Below are positions 1 through 11,039 of a stretch of 64,000 bases of DNA, one piece after another; within the stretch, counting starts at the first letter, position 1; the number at the start of each line of letters is the position of its first letter. The translations under genes were made by a program, and so were the position numbers. Below the pieces are notes generated by a model, which worked only from the letters and a program-made list of their open reading frames with translations, was not told the DNA's origin and searched no databases. The DNA is from Arsenophonus sp052171895 (lineage in GTDB: Bacteria; Pseudomonadota; Gammaproteobacteria; Enterobacterales; Enterobacteriaceae), in the NCBI GenBank assembly GCA_052171895.1, contig JBQMRN010000003.1:1-64000 (forward strand), read 5' to 3'.

Positions 1-549
1 TGTTAGATACACAAAACAGCTAATGTGTTTACTTCATTCCCAAAAAGCAAAAGGCATGCAACCAAAAGTTAACGCTTAGCTGCTGGAAAGGATAGGAAGG
101 TCTGGGCTACCATAGAGCTGTGATGCTACTAATAAAGCCATTGATGTCTCTTGTTAGTAAGCTTTTTAATGAACTGATATCCTACAGCGATGAAGAACCT
201 AGAGAAAGATCCAGAAGAACTACTTTGTAGTATTCTACGACTTTTAGTTAAAGCACTGAGCGTTAATAAGAACGACCAATCCAATTAAATCAGCTTTTGC
301 GACAGTGAGGCTACGAAGAGCCAAGGCGTCGCGAAGAAGTGTGGTTCGAGAAAAATAAACCTTTCAATGATATTTACGCTGCTCCCATCTTCTTAGAAAA
401 TCTATAACCGGCTAAGTGAGGGGATTTAAGCTGCTAACCCTTGTGGGGTAGAAAACAACGGCTAATCCAATGTAAGGATGGATAACAGATTTACGAAGCA
501 TCAGAGCAGAGTAGCCTGACCATCATACAGGAAATTTCCTAATAACTCC
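1..549 (+). mobile_element. IS256-family transposase remnant, 3' end
   Basis: The window opens inside a decayed IS256-type element. Conceptual translation with several frame changes gives the C-terminal part of a mutator-type transposase, with pieces resembling KTANVL, MQPKV, AIDV, KKLEKDREELL, SNQSN and FKDG seen in the other copies here. The right end carries the family's terminal repeat, ending in CTAATAACTC. There is no open frame, so it cannot make transposase. The left part lies outside the window. Confidence 0.75.
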
Positions 550-999
550 TTTGTTGTATTTCAGCTAAACCTTTCGGTGTCAATTTTTAGCAATACCTAA
601 CGCTTCCTGATAACGTTTATTGGGCAAAATTGCGTAAGGTAATAATTGGCGATAAGAAAATAAATGCTTTTCTCATTATCGCTTAACTAATTTAAGTTTA
701 GTGTATTGACCATCGAGATGATAGCCGTATAGGTAGAGTAACCTTGCTACTATCAAAGGATTTGAATTTGAGACTATTTTGCATATTTATTTCGGTGGAA
801 AGAAGAATATTTTTAATGCCATAATCAGTTCTGGAGCTTCACTGTACTGTTATTCTAAAAGATAAGAAGACTCTGAACGGTTAAGGAAATCCTCTTATAT
901 TTTTAGTAATTATTGTGTGATTTTCAGTATCTTTATAGCGATCATTGTGTGGTGCTTATTCATATATTGCTGAAGCCTCAGCAGATTAAACGGAAACGA
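550..999. other. Intergenic, no recognisable gene
   Basis: About 450 bases between an IS256 end and an IS481 remnant. I see only short stop-rich frames and no motif I recognise. It is probably eroded coding DNA. Confidence 0.5.
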
Positions 1000-1613
1000 C
1001 GGCCTAGTTTTTTTGTTGTCTATTGCCTCTATTTCTGCACGTAAATGTGAAATATATTCTGAAAATACCAAACAAAACTTCACGACGTTATCTTTTCGTA
1101 GGATAGATCGCGTAACTTGATGGGTTTTATCCCTCTTTAAAAGCCCAAGACACCGCAGCCAATGCTCGATGCTTCTTATGTGATCTTAACCAAGGATGCC
1201 CCATGCCTATCCATCTATACTTACCGATAATGGTAAAGAATTTACAGAACCCCTTTTTGATCTGTGAAAAGGTTCAGGCACCAGAAAACATGAATTCTAC
1301 CGTTTATTGTACATAGCTTGGTATAGATCAACGACTTAGCCAGGCTAGGCATCCTCAAAAGAATGGTATAGTCGAGCGATTTAATGGATCTTATAGAAGA
1401 TGAGTACAAAGTCCGTTATTTCAATTCTGCTGAAGAGATTTGGATCAGTCTGTATCGATATGTTTGTCTATAGAATCAGGAATTACAACAATCACTATTA
1501 GTTAGTAAAACTCCATTGTGGAATCTATGAAAAATTTGTTTAAAGTTAAACCTAAATTATTAAAAACCATACTATCTTCCTGGATATGAGACCTTAGTAC
1601 AAGATTTTATCAT
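1000..1613 (+). mobile_element. IS481-like transposase remnant
   Basis: Broken frames show parts of a DDE integrase core shared with the copies near 19.3, 27.7, 37.5 and 51.3 kb: a DNGKEFT-like block near 1220, a HPQKNG(M)VERFNG-like block near 1350, and the C-terminal LYNQEL...LLxSKTP stretch near 1470-1510. The right end has GGATATGAGA, equivalent to GATGTGACA in other copies. Stops and frameshifts make it inactive. Family assignment rests on the order of these motifs. An IS3-type integrase is the main alternative. Confidence 0.65.
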
Positions 1614-2096
1614 CATGCTTATAAAGAGCATCGCTGACATTAGAAATTTTTAGAGGTAAGCAAACACCAGAAGAAATAAATCAAGAATTGCTATTAATAG
1701 GGTGACAGTGCGAATTTGATGATTTTAAAATGAGAATGGACCAATAACTAACTTGGTCAGAATAAGCGCCTAAAAGTGATTTAAATTATTTACAGCTAGA
1801 GTTACAATTCCATTATCTATGAGCTAAATAATGGTTATGAAGATCGCGGAGTTACAGCACCACCGTTCAGCTTTTTAGATTTCCCATCCACAGCCAACCA
1901 TTAAATTATAGCTAGATTACGACATAAAAAAAACACATTTGCGCTATGGTGTACCCCCTTTTTTTATCCTGTCGTAATGACTCTAATAGGTTAATAATCT
2001 TGATACCTGATTTATCAGGTGCAATCAAACTAAGCTATAGCGCATGATTTCTTCTTTCATCAATAGCTATTGTTAAGTTATACTTTACTTTTATTA
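1614..2096. other. Pseudogene debris, unidentified
   Basis: Between the IS481 remnant and typA. Plus-strand frames show coding-like fragments (TPEEINQELLLIG near 1670; GVTAPPFSFLDFPS near 1845-1890) separated by stops. They look like one eroded bacterial protein, which I do not recognise. Confidence 0.4.
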
Positions 2097-3666
2097 AGTG
2101 AAGTTGAACGGGTTTTGTCAATGGTTGATAGTGTGTTGCTATTGGTTGATGCAATGGATGGCCCAATGTCGAAAACCCCCTTTGTTACTCAAAAAGCCTT
2201 TGCTCATGGTTTAAAACAGATTGTGGTAGACAATAAAATTGATCGTTCAGGGCAAGACCTGATTAGCTAGTTGATCAGGTTTTTGATCTTTTTGTCAATT
2301 TAGTAGCGACTGATGAACAACTGAATTTTCCTATTATTTACGCTTCAGCCTTAAATGGTATTGCTGGAACTGATTACCATGATATGGTGGAAGATATGAC
2401 ACCACTCTACGAAGCAATTGTAAAATATGTTGCTCTTCCGCAAGTTGATATGCCAGGCGCTTTTCAAATCAAAATATCTCAGCTTGATTACAATAATTAC
2501 TTGGGCATTAATGGTATTGGTCGCATTAATCGTGGCGAAGTGAAGCCAAATCAAACCATCACTATTATTAATAGTGAAGATAAAATATATAGTGGCAAAG
2601 TGGGTAAGGTATTAACGCATTTAGGATTAAAACGCATTTATTCTAAAATTGCTGAAGCCGGTGATATTATTGCCTTAACAGGGCTTGTGGAATTAAATAT
2701 CTCAGATACCTTATTTGATCCAAATAATATTGAAGCATTGCCAGCATTAGCTGTTAATGAGTCAATAGTAAATATGTATTTCTGTGTTAATACCTCACCG
2801 TTTTGTGACCGTGAAGGAAATATGTTACTTCACGTCAAATTTTAGATCGCTTGAAAAGTTAGTGAATAACATTGCATTACATGTAGAAGAGACTGATGAT
2901 CCCGACGCTTTCAGTGTTTCCGTTCGTGGTGAACTACACCTTTCGGTATTGATTGAAAACATGCCCAGTGAATGGTTTGAATTAGCCGTTTCTCGGCCTA
3001 AAGTTATTTTTCTTGAATTTAAGGGTCGTAAACAGGAACCTTTTGAACAGGTTTTAATCGATATTGAAGAACGCTATCAAGGCGATGTTATGATGGCATT
3101 AGCTGAACGTAAAAGTGAAGTACGCAATATTTTGCCTGATAGTAAAGGACGAGTTGCTGGTTAATTATATTATTCCAAGTCGTGGACTAATTGGTTTTCG
3201 AACCGAGTTTATGAGCATGACATCAGGGACCGCTTTTCTGTATTCAACATTTAGCACTATGATGATGTACGTCCTGGTGAAATTGGTTGCTGAAAAATGG
3301 TGTTATAATTTCAAATCATCAAGGTAAAGCGGTAGGTTATGCGCTTTATAGTTTGCAAGATCGCAGTAAGTTATTTTTTGGTCATGGTGCTGAAATATAT
3401 GAAGGACAAATTATTGCTATTCATGCTCGCTCTAATGATTTGAGTGTCAATTGTTTAACCGGTAAAAAATTAACCAATGTGCAGATGTCCGGAACAGATG
3501 AAGAAACAACTTTATCCCCCACAGTTAAAAAAACATTAGAACAAGGGTTAGAACTTATTGATAATGATGAATTAGTGGAAAGGTTACGCCATAATCAATT
3601 CGTTTAAGGAAACGTTATTTAACAGAAAACGATCGCAGTCGTGCTTACAGAAATAAAGAAGTTTAA
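2097..3666 (+). pseudogene. typA: typA (bipA) translational GTPase pseudogene
   Basis: TypA/BipA is a ribosome-binding GTPase of the elongation-factor family needed under cold and other stress. The reading starts at GEVERVLSMVDSVLL, equivalent to about residue 83 of the enterobacterial protein. The P-loop and switch I are therefore missing. The guanine-specificity motif NKxD survives as NKID (near 2232). An in-frame stop follows near 2268, with frame changes near 2840, 3160 and 3295. The domain II and C-terminal blocks (ISQLDYNNYLG, GRGELHLSVLIENM-like, IIPSRGLIGFR, LTGKKLTNVQ) are all readable. The original stop is at 3664-3666 after RYLTENDRSRAYR. It cannot hydrolyse GTP and is non-functional. 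glnA, its usual neighbour, is absent here. Confidence 0.9.
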
Positions 3667-4060
3667 ATAACAAAAATTTGTTTAATTTTATGTAAAAAAT
3701 GGTGAATTCACGCTTTTTTTTAGTTATTTTTGGTAAAATTAATTGTTATTTAACATAGTGACAAAGTTTAGTCTCAGATGAGAGATGCGTATCGAAAATA
3801 CCTTAAACATCCAATCACTAAGGTGATGAAGTTATCATATTCTAATTATAATCACAGACCGCTAATAAAATATTGCTATTGTTTAATAAGCAATAATTAA
3901 GCTACTTATTTAAAATATAAATAGTTTTTATTTTCAATGATAAGTATGCTACACGACAGCTCTGAATGTATTTGCAAAAATTGAGCATCTGTTTTTAGAT
4001 TAGCTGGTTATTTCTCTAAATAACTTCTATTAACTTTTAATAGAGAATTTTAGACTAAAG
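3667..4060. other. Intergenic, nothing recognised
   Basis: AT-rich DNA between the end of typA and an IS256 copy. No open frame, RNA gene or clear terminator was found. Confidence 0.5.
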
Positions 4061-5298
4061 GAGTTATTAGCAAATCTAGTGTATGATGGTCAGTAAGGCT
4101 TCGTTCTAATGCTTTGTAAATTTGTTATCCATCCTTAAATTGGATATTGTTTACCACCAGGGATAAAATGGTCAGAGGTAAAACCCTCTTAGCCGGTTCC
4201 AATTTTTCTGAGTAGATTGGAGCAACTTAAATACCATTGAAAGGCTTCTTTATTCTTGAACTACACTTCTTTACGTATCGACTTTGTAGTCTTACTGTCG
4301 ACAAATCCGATTCAATCGGATTTGTCGTTCTTATCGATGCCCATTGCACTGACGGTAATTAGTAGAATACCAGCAGTTCTTTTCTATCTTTCTCCAGCTT
4401 TTTCATCTCTGCAGGATAATACTTTGCTGAAAAGCTTTTCAACAAAATATCAATGACTTTATTAGTCGCATCATGACTCTCTGCTAGCCAGGACCTTCCG
4501 CAGCTTAGCCTTAACTTTCGGGTTGCATGCCTTTTTGGAGTTGAAGACAACCAGATTAGCTATTTTATGTACCCAACAGCATTGGTGCTGCGTGTCCGGG
4601 AATATCTTTTGGATGCATTCTAAAAAATTAAGGCACCGTCTCCCCGCGTAGAAACCCCCTAGGAGATATAGTTAATCCACGTGCTAGTAATCTATTAAAA
4701 AGTTCGGCCAAGTTTCGCGCTTCTAACTCTAGATAACTATCTTCGACAGCAACTAGCTTCTTACATCCATGCTTAGTGAGGCTAATAATAATTAGCAGGC
4801 AAAGGCGATTATTTTGCCTGACAGGACTGTTTATCCCATCTGCCAAGAAATAAACATAGCACGTATCCCTTAAATCACGCAGGGGAGGAATAACGATCCA
4901 TTACCTGTCCTCTTTAAGCTGTTGCCACTGCAATCATCTTCCCTGATCTTCGGCATTTTAATCTCAACATCGCCAATATCAGTCTGTATAGTTCGCTGTG
5001 GCAAATAACCGTTATGAACGGACAGCAGACATGACGTCTATCGACAAGGAAGCGTTTCAACATCTTGTTGCAGAATGGCTTCAAGCTCAGCATAAACGGT
5101 GGTAGATCATCTGCCTGTTACCCCATTAAGGTTGAGTTCATGCAAGAGATATCATAGCTAATATATGGTTTCGCGGATATCTTTATGGTAGACTTTTCAT
5201 GGCATATCATCTCTATATTGATGAAATCATTTACGAAATCAATTACTCGAATACGCTAGTATCTATGAAATCTCATATACCAGAAATAAGCATAATTC
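4061..5298 (-). mobile_element. IS256-family element, full-length but decayed
   Basis: Both ends are recognisable: GAGTTATTAGCAAATC at the left (transposase 3' side) and the reverse of GAATTATGCTTATTTCTGG at the right (5' side). At about 1.24 kb this is close to complete. The minus strand encodes pieces of a mutator-type transposase (KRHATRKLRLSCG, ATNKVID, MKKLEKDRKELL; then MADGINSPVRQNNRLCLL further upstream), split by many frameshifts. It is inactive. Confidence 0.8.
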
Positions 5299-5994
5299 AG
5301 AATTTATTAGGTACGATAAAAAATCGATAAATAAATTTTAGGAACTTCTTTTTGCTAAGAAGAAAGCAGCAACGAGGGAGCACGGATGAATAAAATAATG
5401 CTTGGTGGAACTATGCATGCCTCGAACCAGCGACCGATGAATTAAGCGTCCAACTGTTCTAGGAACTGAGCTAATAATCCATAATAGTAATTATAACAAT
5501 CATTTTAATAAACATACTTGGAAGTAATTATCAAAGCCTTGAACTATAGCCTAATCTCTCAGTTCTTTTCGTAAGTGAAGATCAATCTTTTTATATATCT
5601 GTTATATTATTTGCTCTGCAAGACAAGAATATGTACTTAAACGTAATGGTATTTCTTGATTGCTCATTAGAGTTCCATCGCAAAAAGAGTACATTAAGTT
5701 CTTCACTCGTAAATAAATCATTCGATGCATGGTTTGTTAGAAAAAAAGTGTACTCAATTTTTTAAAGAAATATTTGATTGTAATAGCAGTGGGATATGTT
5801 ATTCCATGGTAGATAACACAGGCAATTTTATTCTAATTATAAGATGGCATTTTTAATGAAAAATCAATTAAGTTTTTTCTCTTTTCATCACTCATTAATA
5901 GCAACATAAAATATCGCTTTATGCAATTTTTGAATAATTGTGTTATAGGTTTTACATATATCAGCAACTTTATTCCATGATAGAGAGTTATTAG
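5299..5994. other. Intergenic with a tRNA-like remnant
   Basis: About 700 bases between two IS256 pieces. Apart from the tRNA-like stretch at 5404-5480, I see only AT-rich, stop-filled sequence. Confidence 0.5.
5404..5480 (-). pseudogene. tRNA-like remnant
   Basis: On the minus strand a 77-base stretch begins GGATTATTAGCTCAG, has a D-arm-like TAGAAC, a TTCGAG T-loop core, and ends CCACCA. The overall spacing is that of a tRNA with encoded CCA. It most resembles tRNA-Lys in the D arm and variable region. The T stem and anticodon stem no longer pair, and no anticodon can be assigned. It is probably a dead tRNA gene. Confidence 0.45.
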
Positions 5995-6151
5995 TAAATA
6001 TAGTGTATGCCTGGTTAGGCACCGCTTCTTCGCTCTGATGCTTTATTAATCTTTTCCCATCCTTAAATTAGACATTGTTTACTACTAGGGTCAAGGTCAA
6101 ATCTCCTTAGCCGGTTCCAGATTTTCTGAATAAACTGTAGCGGCTAATACC
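5995..6151 (-). mobile_element. IS256 3'-terminal fragment
   Basis: Begins with the terminal repeat GAGTTATTAGTAAATATAGT and runs about 155 bases into the transposase C-terminus. It is then cut off by the 5' end of a second, oppositely oriented IS256 copy that starts at 6152. Confidence 0.7.
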
Positions 6152-7500
6152 AAGTTATGCTAATTTCTGGTGTATCTAGTTTTGGAGATAGTAGTGGTAT
6201 CTTGTTGATTGATTTTATGAATGATTTAAATAATAGAGAGATGATATTGCATGAAAAAGTGTACTCTACAGGTATCTGCAAAACCAGATATTACCTGTAA
6301 TATCCCTTGCATGAACTCATCTGTAATGAATGGTCCTAGGTAGCTGATAGCCAGCGTCGTTGACGGCTGAGCTCGAAGGCATGCTGTGACAAGACAGGAT
6401 GCCTCTGAACACAGCCTTGTCAACGAGCGTCATGTTGTCTCATCTATAACGCTTATTTGCCACAGCGAGCTATGATAGATGGTATTGCCTATTGAGATTA
6501 AAGTGCTGAAGATCAGTGATCGCAGCGGCAACGGAATATGCTTCAACAGTTCATGCTAGCGCTCTACCGCCTTATCTGAAGCGTATAAAAACCTCGAAGA
6601 GTTGCTAGCATGTGGGGGTATATATACGAAGCATATCCCACCGCTGATTTTCACGAAGCAATGATGGGGCGCTTTTCAGTGAAAAAACAGATGATCTCTC
6701 TGGCAGAGTAGTATGAGCAGACTAAAAAAGGAATGCCTTGAAGAGCACAGGCAAGGGGGTAACTGTAAAATTTAAGGAATAAGTGCTACGTTTATTTCTT
6801 GCCTGATGGCATGTACAGATTAAGCAAGCTGATCGCCTTTCCTACTGGTTATTATTGGCGTCATTGTGAGCATGGACGTGATAAGCTAGTTGTGATCAAA
6901 GATGGTTATCAAGAGTCAGAAGCTTAACTAAGCCAAATTTCTCAATGTCCTGCAAGGGAGTTCCTTAATTGTATCTCCCAGGCTTGCTATGTGGGGACGG
7001 TGCCCTTGGTTTTTGGAATGCAATGGCAAAGATTTCCTGGATACGCAGCACCAACGATGTTGGGTACAACAAAATAGCTAATGTGTTGGCTTCCATCCAA
7101 AAAGGCATGCAACCAAAAATTAAGGCTTAGCTGCGAAAGGTTTGGATACCAGAGAGCTATAATGCCGCTAATAACGCCCTTGATGTTTTGTTGGCAAAGT
7201 TTTAGCGAACTCTCCCCTTCAGTGATGAAGAAGAAGCTAGAGAAAGATTGAGAATAATTCCTAGCATTCTACAACTTTCCGTCAGCACATTTAGCGTCAA
7301 TAAGAACAACGAAGCCGATTGAATAGCCTTTTGTAAGAGTGAGGCAGCGAAGCTGATATGCAAAAACTGTAGTTCAAGAAAAATAACCTTTTCAATGGTA
7401 TTTAAGCTACTTCAGTCTGTTCAGAAAAATGGAGCAGGCTAAGGGGATTTGATCTGCTAACCAAAGTGCTAAACAATGTTCAATTTAAGGATGGAGAAGG
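6152..7500 (+). mobile_element. IS256-family element, 3' end truncated
   Basis: Starts with an AAGTTATGCTAATTTCTGG terminal repeat. Frames then read through decayed mutator-type transposase sequence (KPDITCN-like near 6280, then TANVLASIQKGMQPK near 7080 and the FKDGE region near 7480). The expected right terminal repeat is missing. Homology stops at about 7500, before an IS91-like element. Inactive. Confidence 0.75.
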
Positions 7501-7641
7501 TAGCATACTATGATGTTAGCGACGCAAGTATGCTGTTTAGAGAATTTCATGATCTAAGTTATATTCTATACTCTGTGAGATGTTAATTTTTCAGGAATTC
7601 ACCAAAATAGAGGTGTTGGAATAAATCTTTTAGAAAGCATA

Positions 7642-9540
7642 AACCGGATAAATCAGAAAGACAACACGCAACTTCACGTATTACTTCACCTGTTTATCCG
7701 AATGGCTTTATGATCTCTCTCAAGAAATTAATAATGAGAGACCGATTAAATTTTTCATGACACCAAAAATAGCGCTCATACAGCAAATAGCGCTCATACA
7801 GCAATGTGTTCAACTTGCTCCAAATTTTCGACACGTAAGTATTATCCATGCCTCTAGTTAGGATTATCCTGGGTTTTAAGCAACTCGTACCCAAAAAGGA
7901 TAAGGATGACGCTGGATAAAACTGCATTGATGGGGAATGACTGAAAGTATGCTTGTCGATGAATTCATCATCTACATCTAATCTACATCTATAGGGAAGT
8001 AGGTATAATCCTTCTCTCCTTTGCCCACAGATACAAACAGAAAGATAATTAAGCCTATAGACCTGACGAATTCAGAGAGGATGAGGATTTCTATTTCTCT
8101 GGCAAGATATCCAAAGGGTAATTTATCTAGATGTATATAACCCCCATCACAACTAAACTGCTTTTCATCATTGATGACGGCTGGATAAATTTCTTAAAAA
8201 TAGGGTGAAAGTGTCAACTCGTTAGCTCGTCTATCTGTTGAGCAAATGCTTGCCTACGACACTTTATGGCATGGGTATATGGGTATTCGGCGCGTTACTA
8301 CTTTGCATTTCCTTAATGTTCCTACAACTATTTTTTTGTCAAAGCTATAACTTAAAAGCTTGTAGTTCATGCACCTTCAAATCTACAGAGCAGTGGGTTA
8401 GCATAGCATGTTTATATTTTACCTAACTGCGATTAGCAAGATATTCTTTTCACTATGGTCCATCTTCTTTGGCCTTTTTTTTAATAATAACTTGGCCACT
8501 ACTTAACTCTTTGTTTCGCGTTGCCAACAGCCGTGCTATGCTGCAGTGAGTACGTAAATAGGGTATCGAAATTAGTATCTTTTATGATTTGAACAGTTAT
8601 GATCGAGAACTTAATCAACATCCGCATGTTCATGTCTCCGTCATACTCGTGGCCGTCTAGATATTAAAGATGCTGAATCATGTGAGCTGTTCTTTAAAAA
8701 AAGTGCTTAAAGAAATTTGGCTAAGCACTATCATCAGGCTGGGGGCTGCTGCCATCCACAGATATGAGCTGATAAATCCCAATAAATCTTTCCTACTCTT
8801 TGGCATATCTGCACCAGAAAGCAGTGGCAGCGTTACCTAAAGGCAGAGTACGGACGTTACTGGAAAGTGCACTTTATTACAAAGACAAAATGGGCGTGGC
8901 ATAGCATTAAATACTTCGGCATTATCTTATAAACGCGAACCTATGGTATCTCCGCCTTAAAACTGCAGCATTATTACTGAATGGGAGTGGGTTGTACATC
9001 ATTACTATGACAACAGAACTTAAGCAGTACCAGTACCGGCAGCAGACTATGACGCAGGAAGAGATGATCTGGCGCTATATTTAGCTATATTCAGGTAAGA
9101 CATTTTAAGATGGTGGCTTATTATGCTTTCTTGTTAAATCCTAAACGGGGCACATTATTACCGAATGTGTACAAGGCTCTGGAGATGATGGGTGGCAAAA
9201 AATTAGAAAACGTGGTTCAGTTTTCTGATAAAAGGATTCCTGCGCACAGATCCATACAAATGCATGCTGTGTGGTGACAGGCTACTTTTTATCGACGCTC
9301 ATCTTAGGAAACAGATAACAGAATTATTATCAGAAAGAATGCATAAAATAAAAAACGATCGTTATTAAATAAACTCATAGAGTTACTCTTTTAAAGAGTA
9401 GTGTATTAGGTTAAAGAATATATACTACAATGAAATTGTAACTTAGAATAGACCCAGTTAATCGATTCTATCTCTTTTTTAGCAATAAGGAATGGCTTTT
9501 TGTCTTCAGTTAAAGGGCGATTCAATTTTCTAACCATAAA
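7642..9540 (+). mobile_element. IS91-like element, decayed copy I
   Basis: Homologous in inverted orientation to 23890-25797. The transposase frames lie at about 8220-9368. A cysteine-rich N-terminal zinc-binding segment (FFCQSYNLKACSSC near 8330-8375) precedes the transposase body (ELKQYQYRQQTMTQEEMIW near 9020; HFKMVAYYxFLLNPKRGTLL near 9100) and the C-terminal KGFLRTDPYKC-like stretch near 9235. This order fits the Y2 rolling-circle transposases of IS91. About 600 bases upstream and 170 downstream are also conserved between the two copies, so they belong to the element. Frameshifts throughout. Confidence 0.7.
7767..7802 (+). repeat. 18-bp tandem duplication
   Basis: The unit AAATAGCGCTCATACAGC occurs twice in direct succession within the IS91-like remnant. 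The duplication is perfect. Confidence 0.9.
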
Positions 9541-9603
9541 TAGATTCACAAAGTATCAGAGCGGAGCGGAGCTTGATCGTCATACAGCAGATTTACTAAT
9601 AAT
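9541..9603 (+). mobile_element. IS256 right-end fragment
   Basis: The last 60 or so bases of an IS256 copy: ATTCACAAAGTATCAGAGCG, then the terminal repeat ending ATTTACTAATAATT. It abuts the 3' end of the IS91-like element, which appears to have replaced the rest of the copy. Confidence 0.65.
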
Positions 9604-9633
9604 TTAGGATACATATTCAATGAGGGCTTTATT

Positions 9634-10209
9634 TTGCTAAACGATATTAACTTAAGTTTGTTTAGTTTTATCAATGCCACCCCACCAATTATATCAATTA
9701 GTACATTAATACTAGCAAAATTTTTAGCTAAACGACTTATTCTTATATTTCCCTTAATTACCATTGCCTGCTGGTTTTTGGGATCATCGAAAAATCTAGT
9801 TCATCAAAGAGTATTTGTCTGTAAAACCGCTTTTGCAGTTATTATAGGTTTATGTATTTCCGGTTTTATTGGCGTAATTTTTCCACAAGAGCGACCTTTT
9901 ATGTTAAGAATGATAGCCCAACATTTTCTTCTTCATGATCCAACAGCATCATTTCCAAGTAATCATGCTACTATTGCTTTTACCTTCGCTTTTAGCTTTT
10001 TATTCTGGTTAAAAAAATGGATTGGGGTGTTGTTATTTATACCGGCTTTCACAATTGCCTGGGCTAGAATTTTTCTTGGCGTACATTGGCCTTTAGATAT
10101 GGCAGGCGCATTTTTTGTAGCGATTATGGCTTGTGGAATTAGTCAAACAATCTGGAAAATTGGTGGCAATAAGTTATTACCATATATAATAAAAGCTTAT
10201 AAAATATGA
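9634..10209 (+). CDS. ybjG: PAP2-family undecaprenyl-diphosphatase (YbjG-like)
   Basis: A 191-residue polytopic membrane protein with about five hydrophobic segments and the three phosphatase motifs: ERP (86-88), PSNH (108-111) and R145...H151...D155. This family dephosphorylates undecaprenyl diphosphate on the periplasmic side, recycling the lipid carrier for peptidoglycan and O-antigen. The start is a TTG at 9634, with a GAGGG ribosome-binding site about eight bases upstream. No ATG fits the N-terminus better. The gene is walled in by IS256 ends: a right-end fragment finishes 30 bases before it. Its TGA stop overlaps the first bases of the next IS256 terminal repeat, so the last residues may be IS-altered. 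BacA-type enzymes are unrelated, so the PAP2 assignment is firm. The YbjG orthology is likely. Confidence 0.85.
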   Translation: MLNDINLSLFSFINATPPIISISTLILAKFLAKRLILIFPLITIACWFLGSSKNLVHQRVFVCKTAFAVIIGLCISGFIGVIFPQERPFMLRMIAQHFLLHDPTASFPSNHATIAFTFAFSFLFWLKKWIGVLLFIPAFTIAWARIFLGVHWPLDMAGAFFVAIMACGISQTIWKIGGNKLLPYIIKAYKI

Positions 10210-10917
10210 GTTATTAGCAAATCTTGGTGTATGGCGCTCAGATCACAGGCTACGTTCCACTCTGATGCGTCATAAAGCTGTTCTCCATTCTAAAATTAGA
10301 CATTCTTTAGGACCAGGGGTAAGAGCAGATCAAAATCTCCTTTGCCAATTTTTCAGCTTTCCTAGCAGATTGTAACAGCTTCAATATCATTAAAAGGGTT
10401 GTTTTTCTCTAACTAGAGTTCTTCGCGTATCAGCTTCGTAGATACGCTTCGCAGGTATACCTATTGCCTATTGTAGTATACTCTTTGACTTTTTTATACG
10501 CTTTAGATAAGGCAGTAGCAATAAGCTGTTCAAGCATATTCCGTTGCCGCTGCAATCTCTGACCTTAGGCACTTTAATCGCAAGATAGCGAATACCAGTC
10601 TATATGGTTAGCTGTGGTAAATAACCATTACTGGCGAGAAGAGACCATGACGCGCGTTAACAACTCGGCGTTCAGCATGTTCTTGCAGCACATAGCTTCG
10701 AGCTCAGTTTCAACGGGCTAACGGGGTGGGGTATCAGATTCTTGGCACCATTACGGATAGGTTTATGCAAGGGATTACAGGTAATATCTGGTTTCGCATC
10801 TACCTTATGATAGACTTTTCATAGTATATCATCACTATATTTTTGAAATCATTCAAGAAATCAATCAGAAGTATACTCACCTTTTCAAAATTCTATACAC
10901 CAAAATGAGCATAACTC
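10208..10917 (-). mobile_element. IS256 copy with internal deletion
   Basis: Both terminal repeats are present: GAGTTATTAGCAAATC at 10208 and the reverse of GAGTTATGCTCATTTTGG at about 10900-10917. The element is only about 710 bases, with the middle of the transposase deleted. It is the outer part of the left arm of the large inverted repeat and matches the element at 17151-18377. Confidence 0.8.
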
Positions 10918-11039
10918 CATTTATCCCCACACCCACCAGTTAGGTAGCACTTAGCGTAAATCATGTGAACGATATTGGTCGAAACGACACCTTTAACTAT
11001 ACATTAATCATTGATATACAAAACACCATATAATTGAGG

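Noticed and set aside
4300..4332. Perfect 14-bp inverted repeat CGACAAATCCGATT / AATCGGATTTGTCG as a regulatory site
   Set aside because: It lies inside the IS256 transposase, and other copies carry an imperfect version of the same coding stretch, so it is chance evolution of that sequence.
8238..8426. Hydrophobic 62-codon frame that could pass as a small membrane protein
   Set aside because: It contains FFCQSYNLKACSSC, the zinc-binding start of the IS91 transposase out of register. It is a fragment of that pseudogene.
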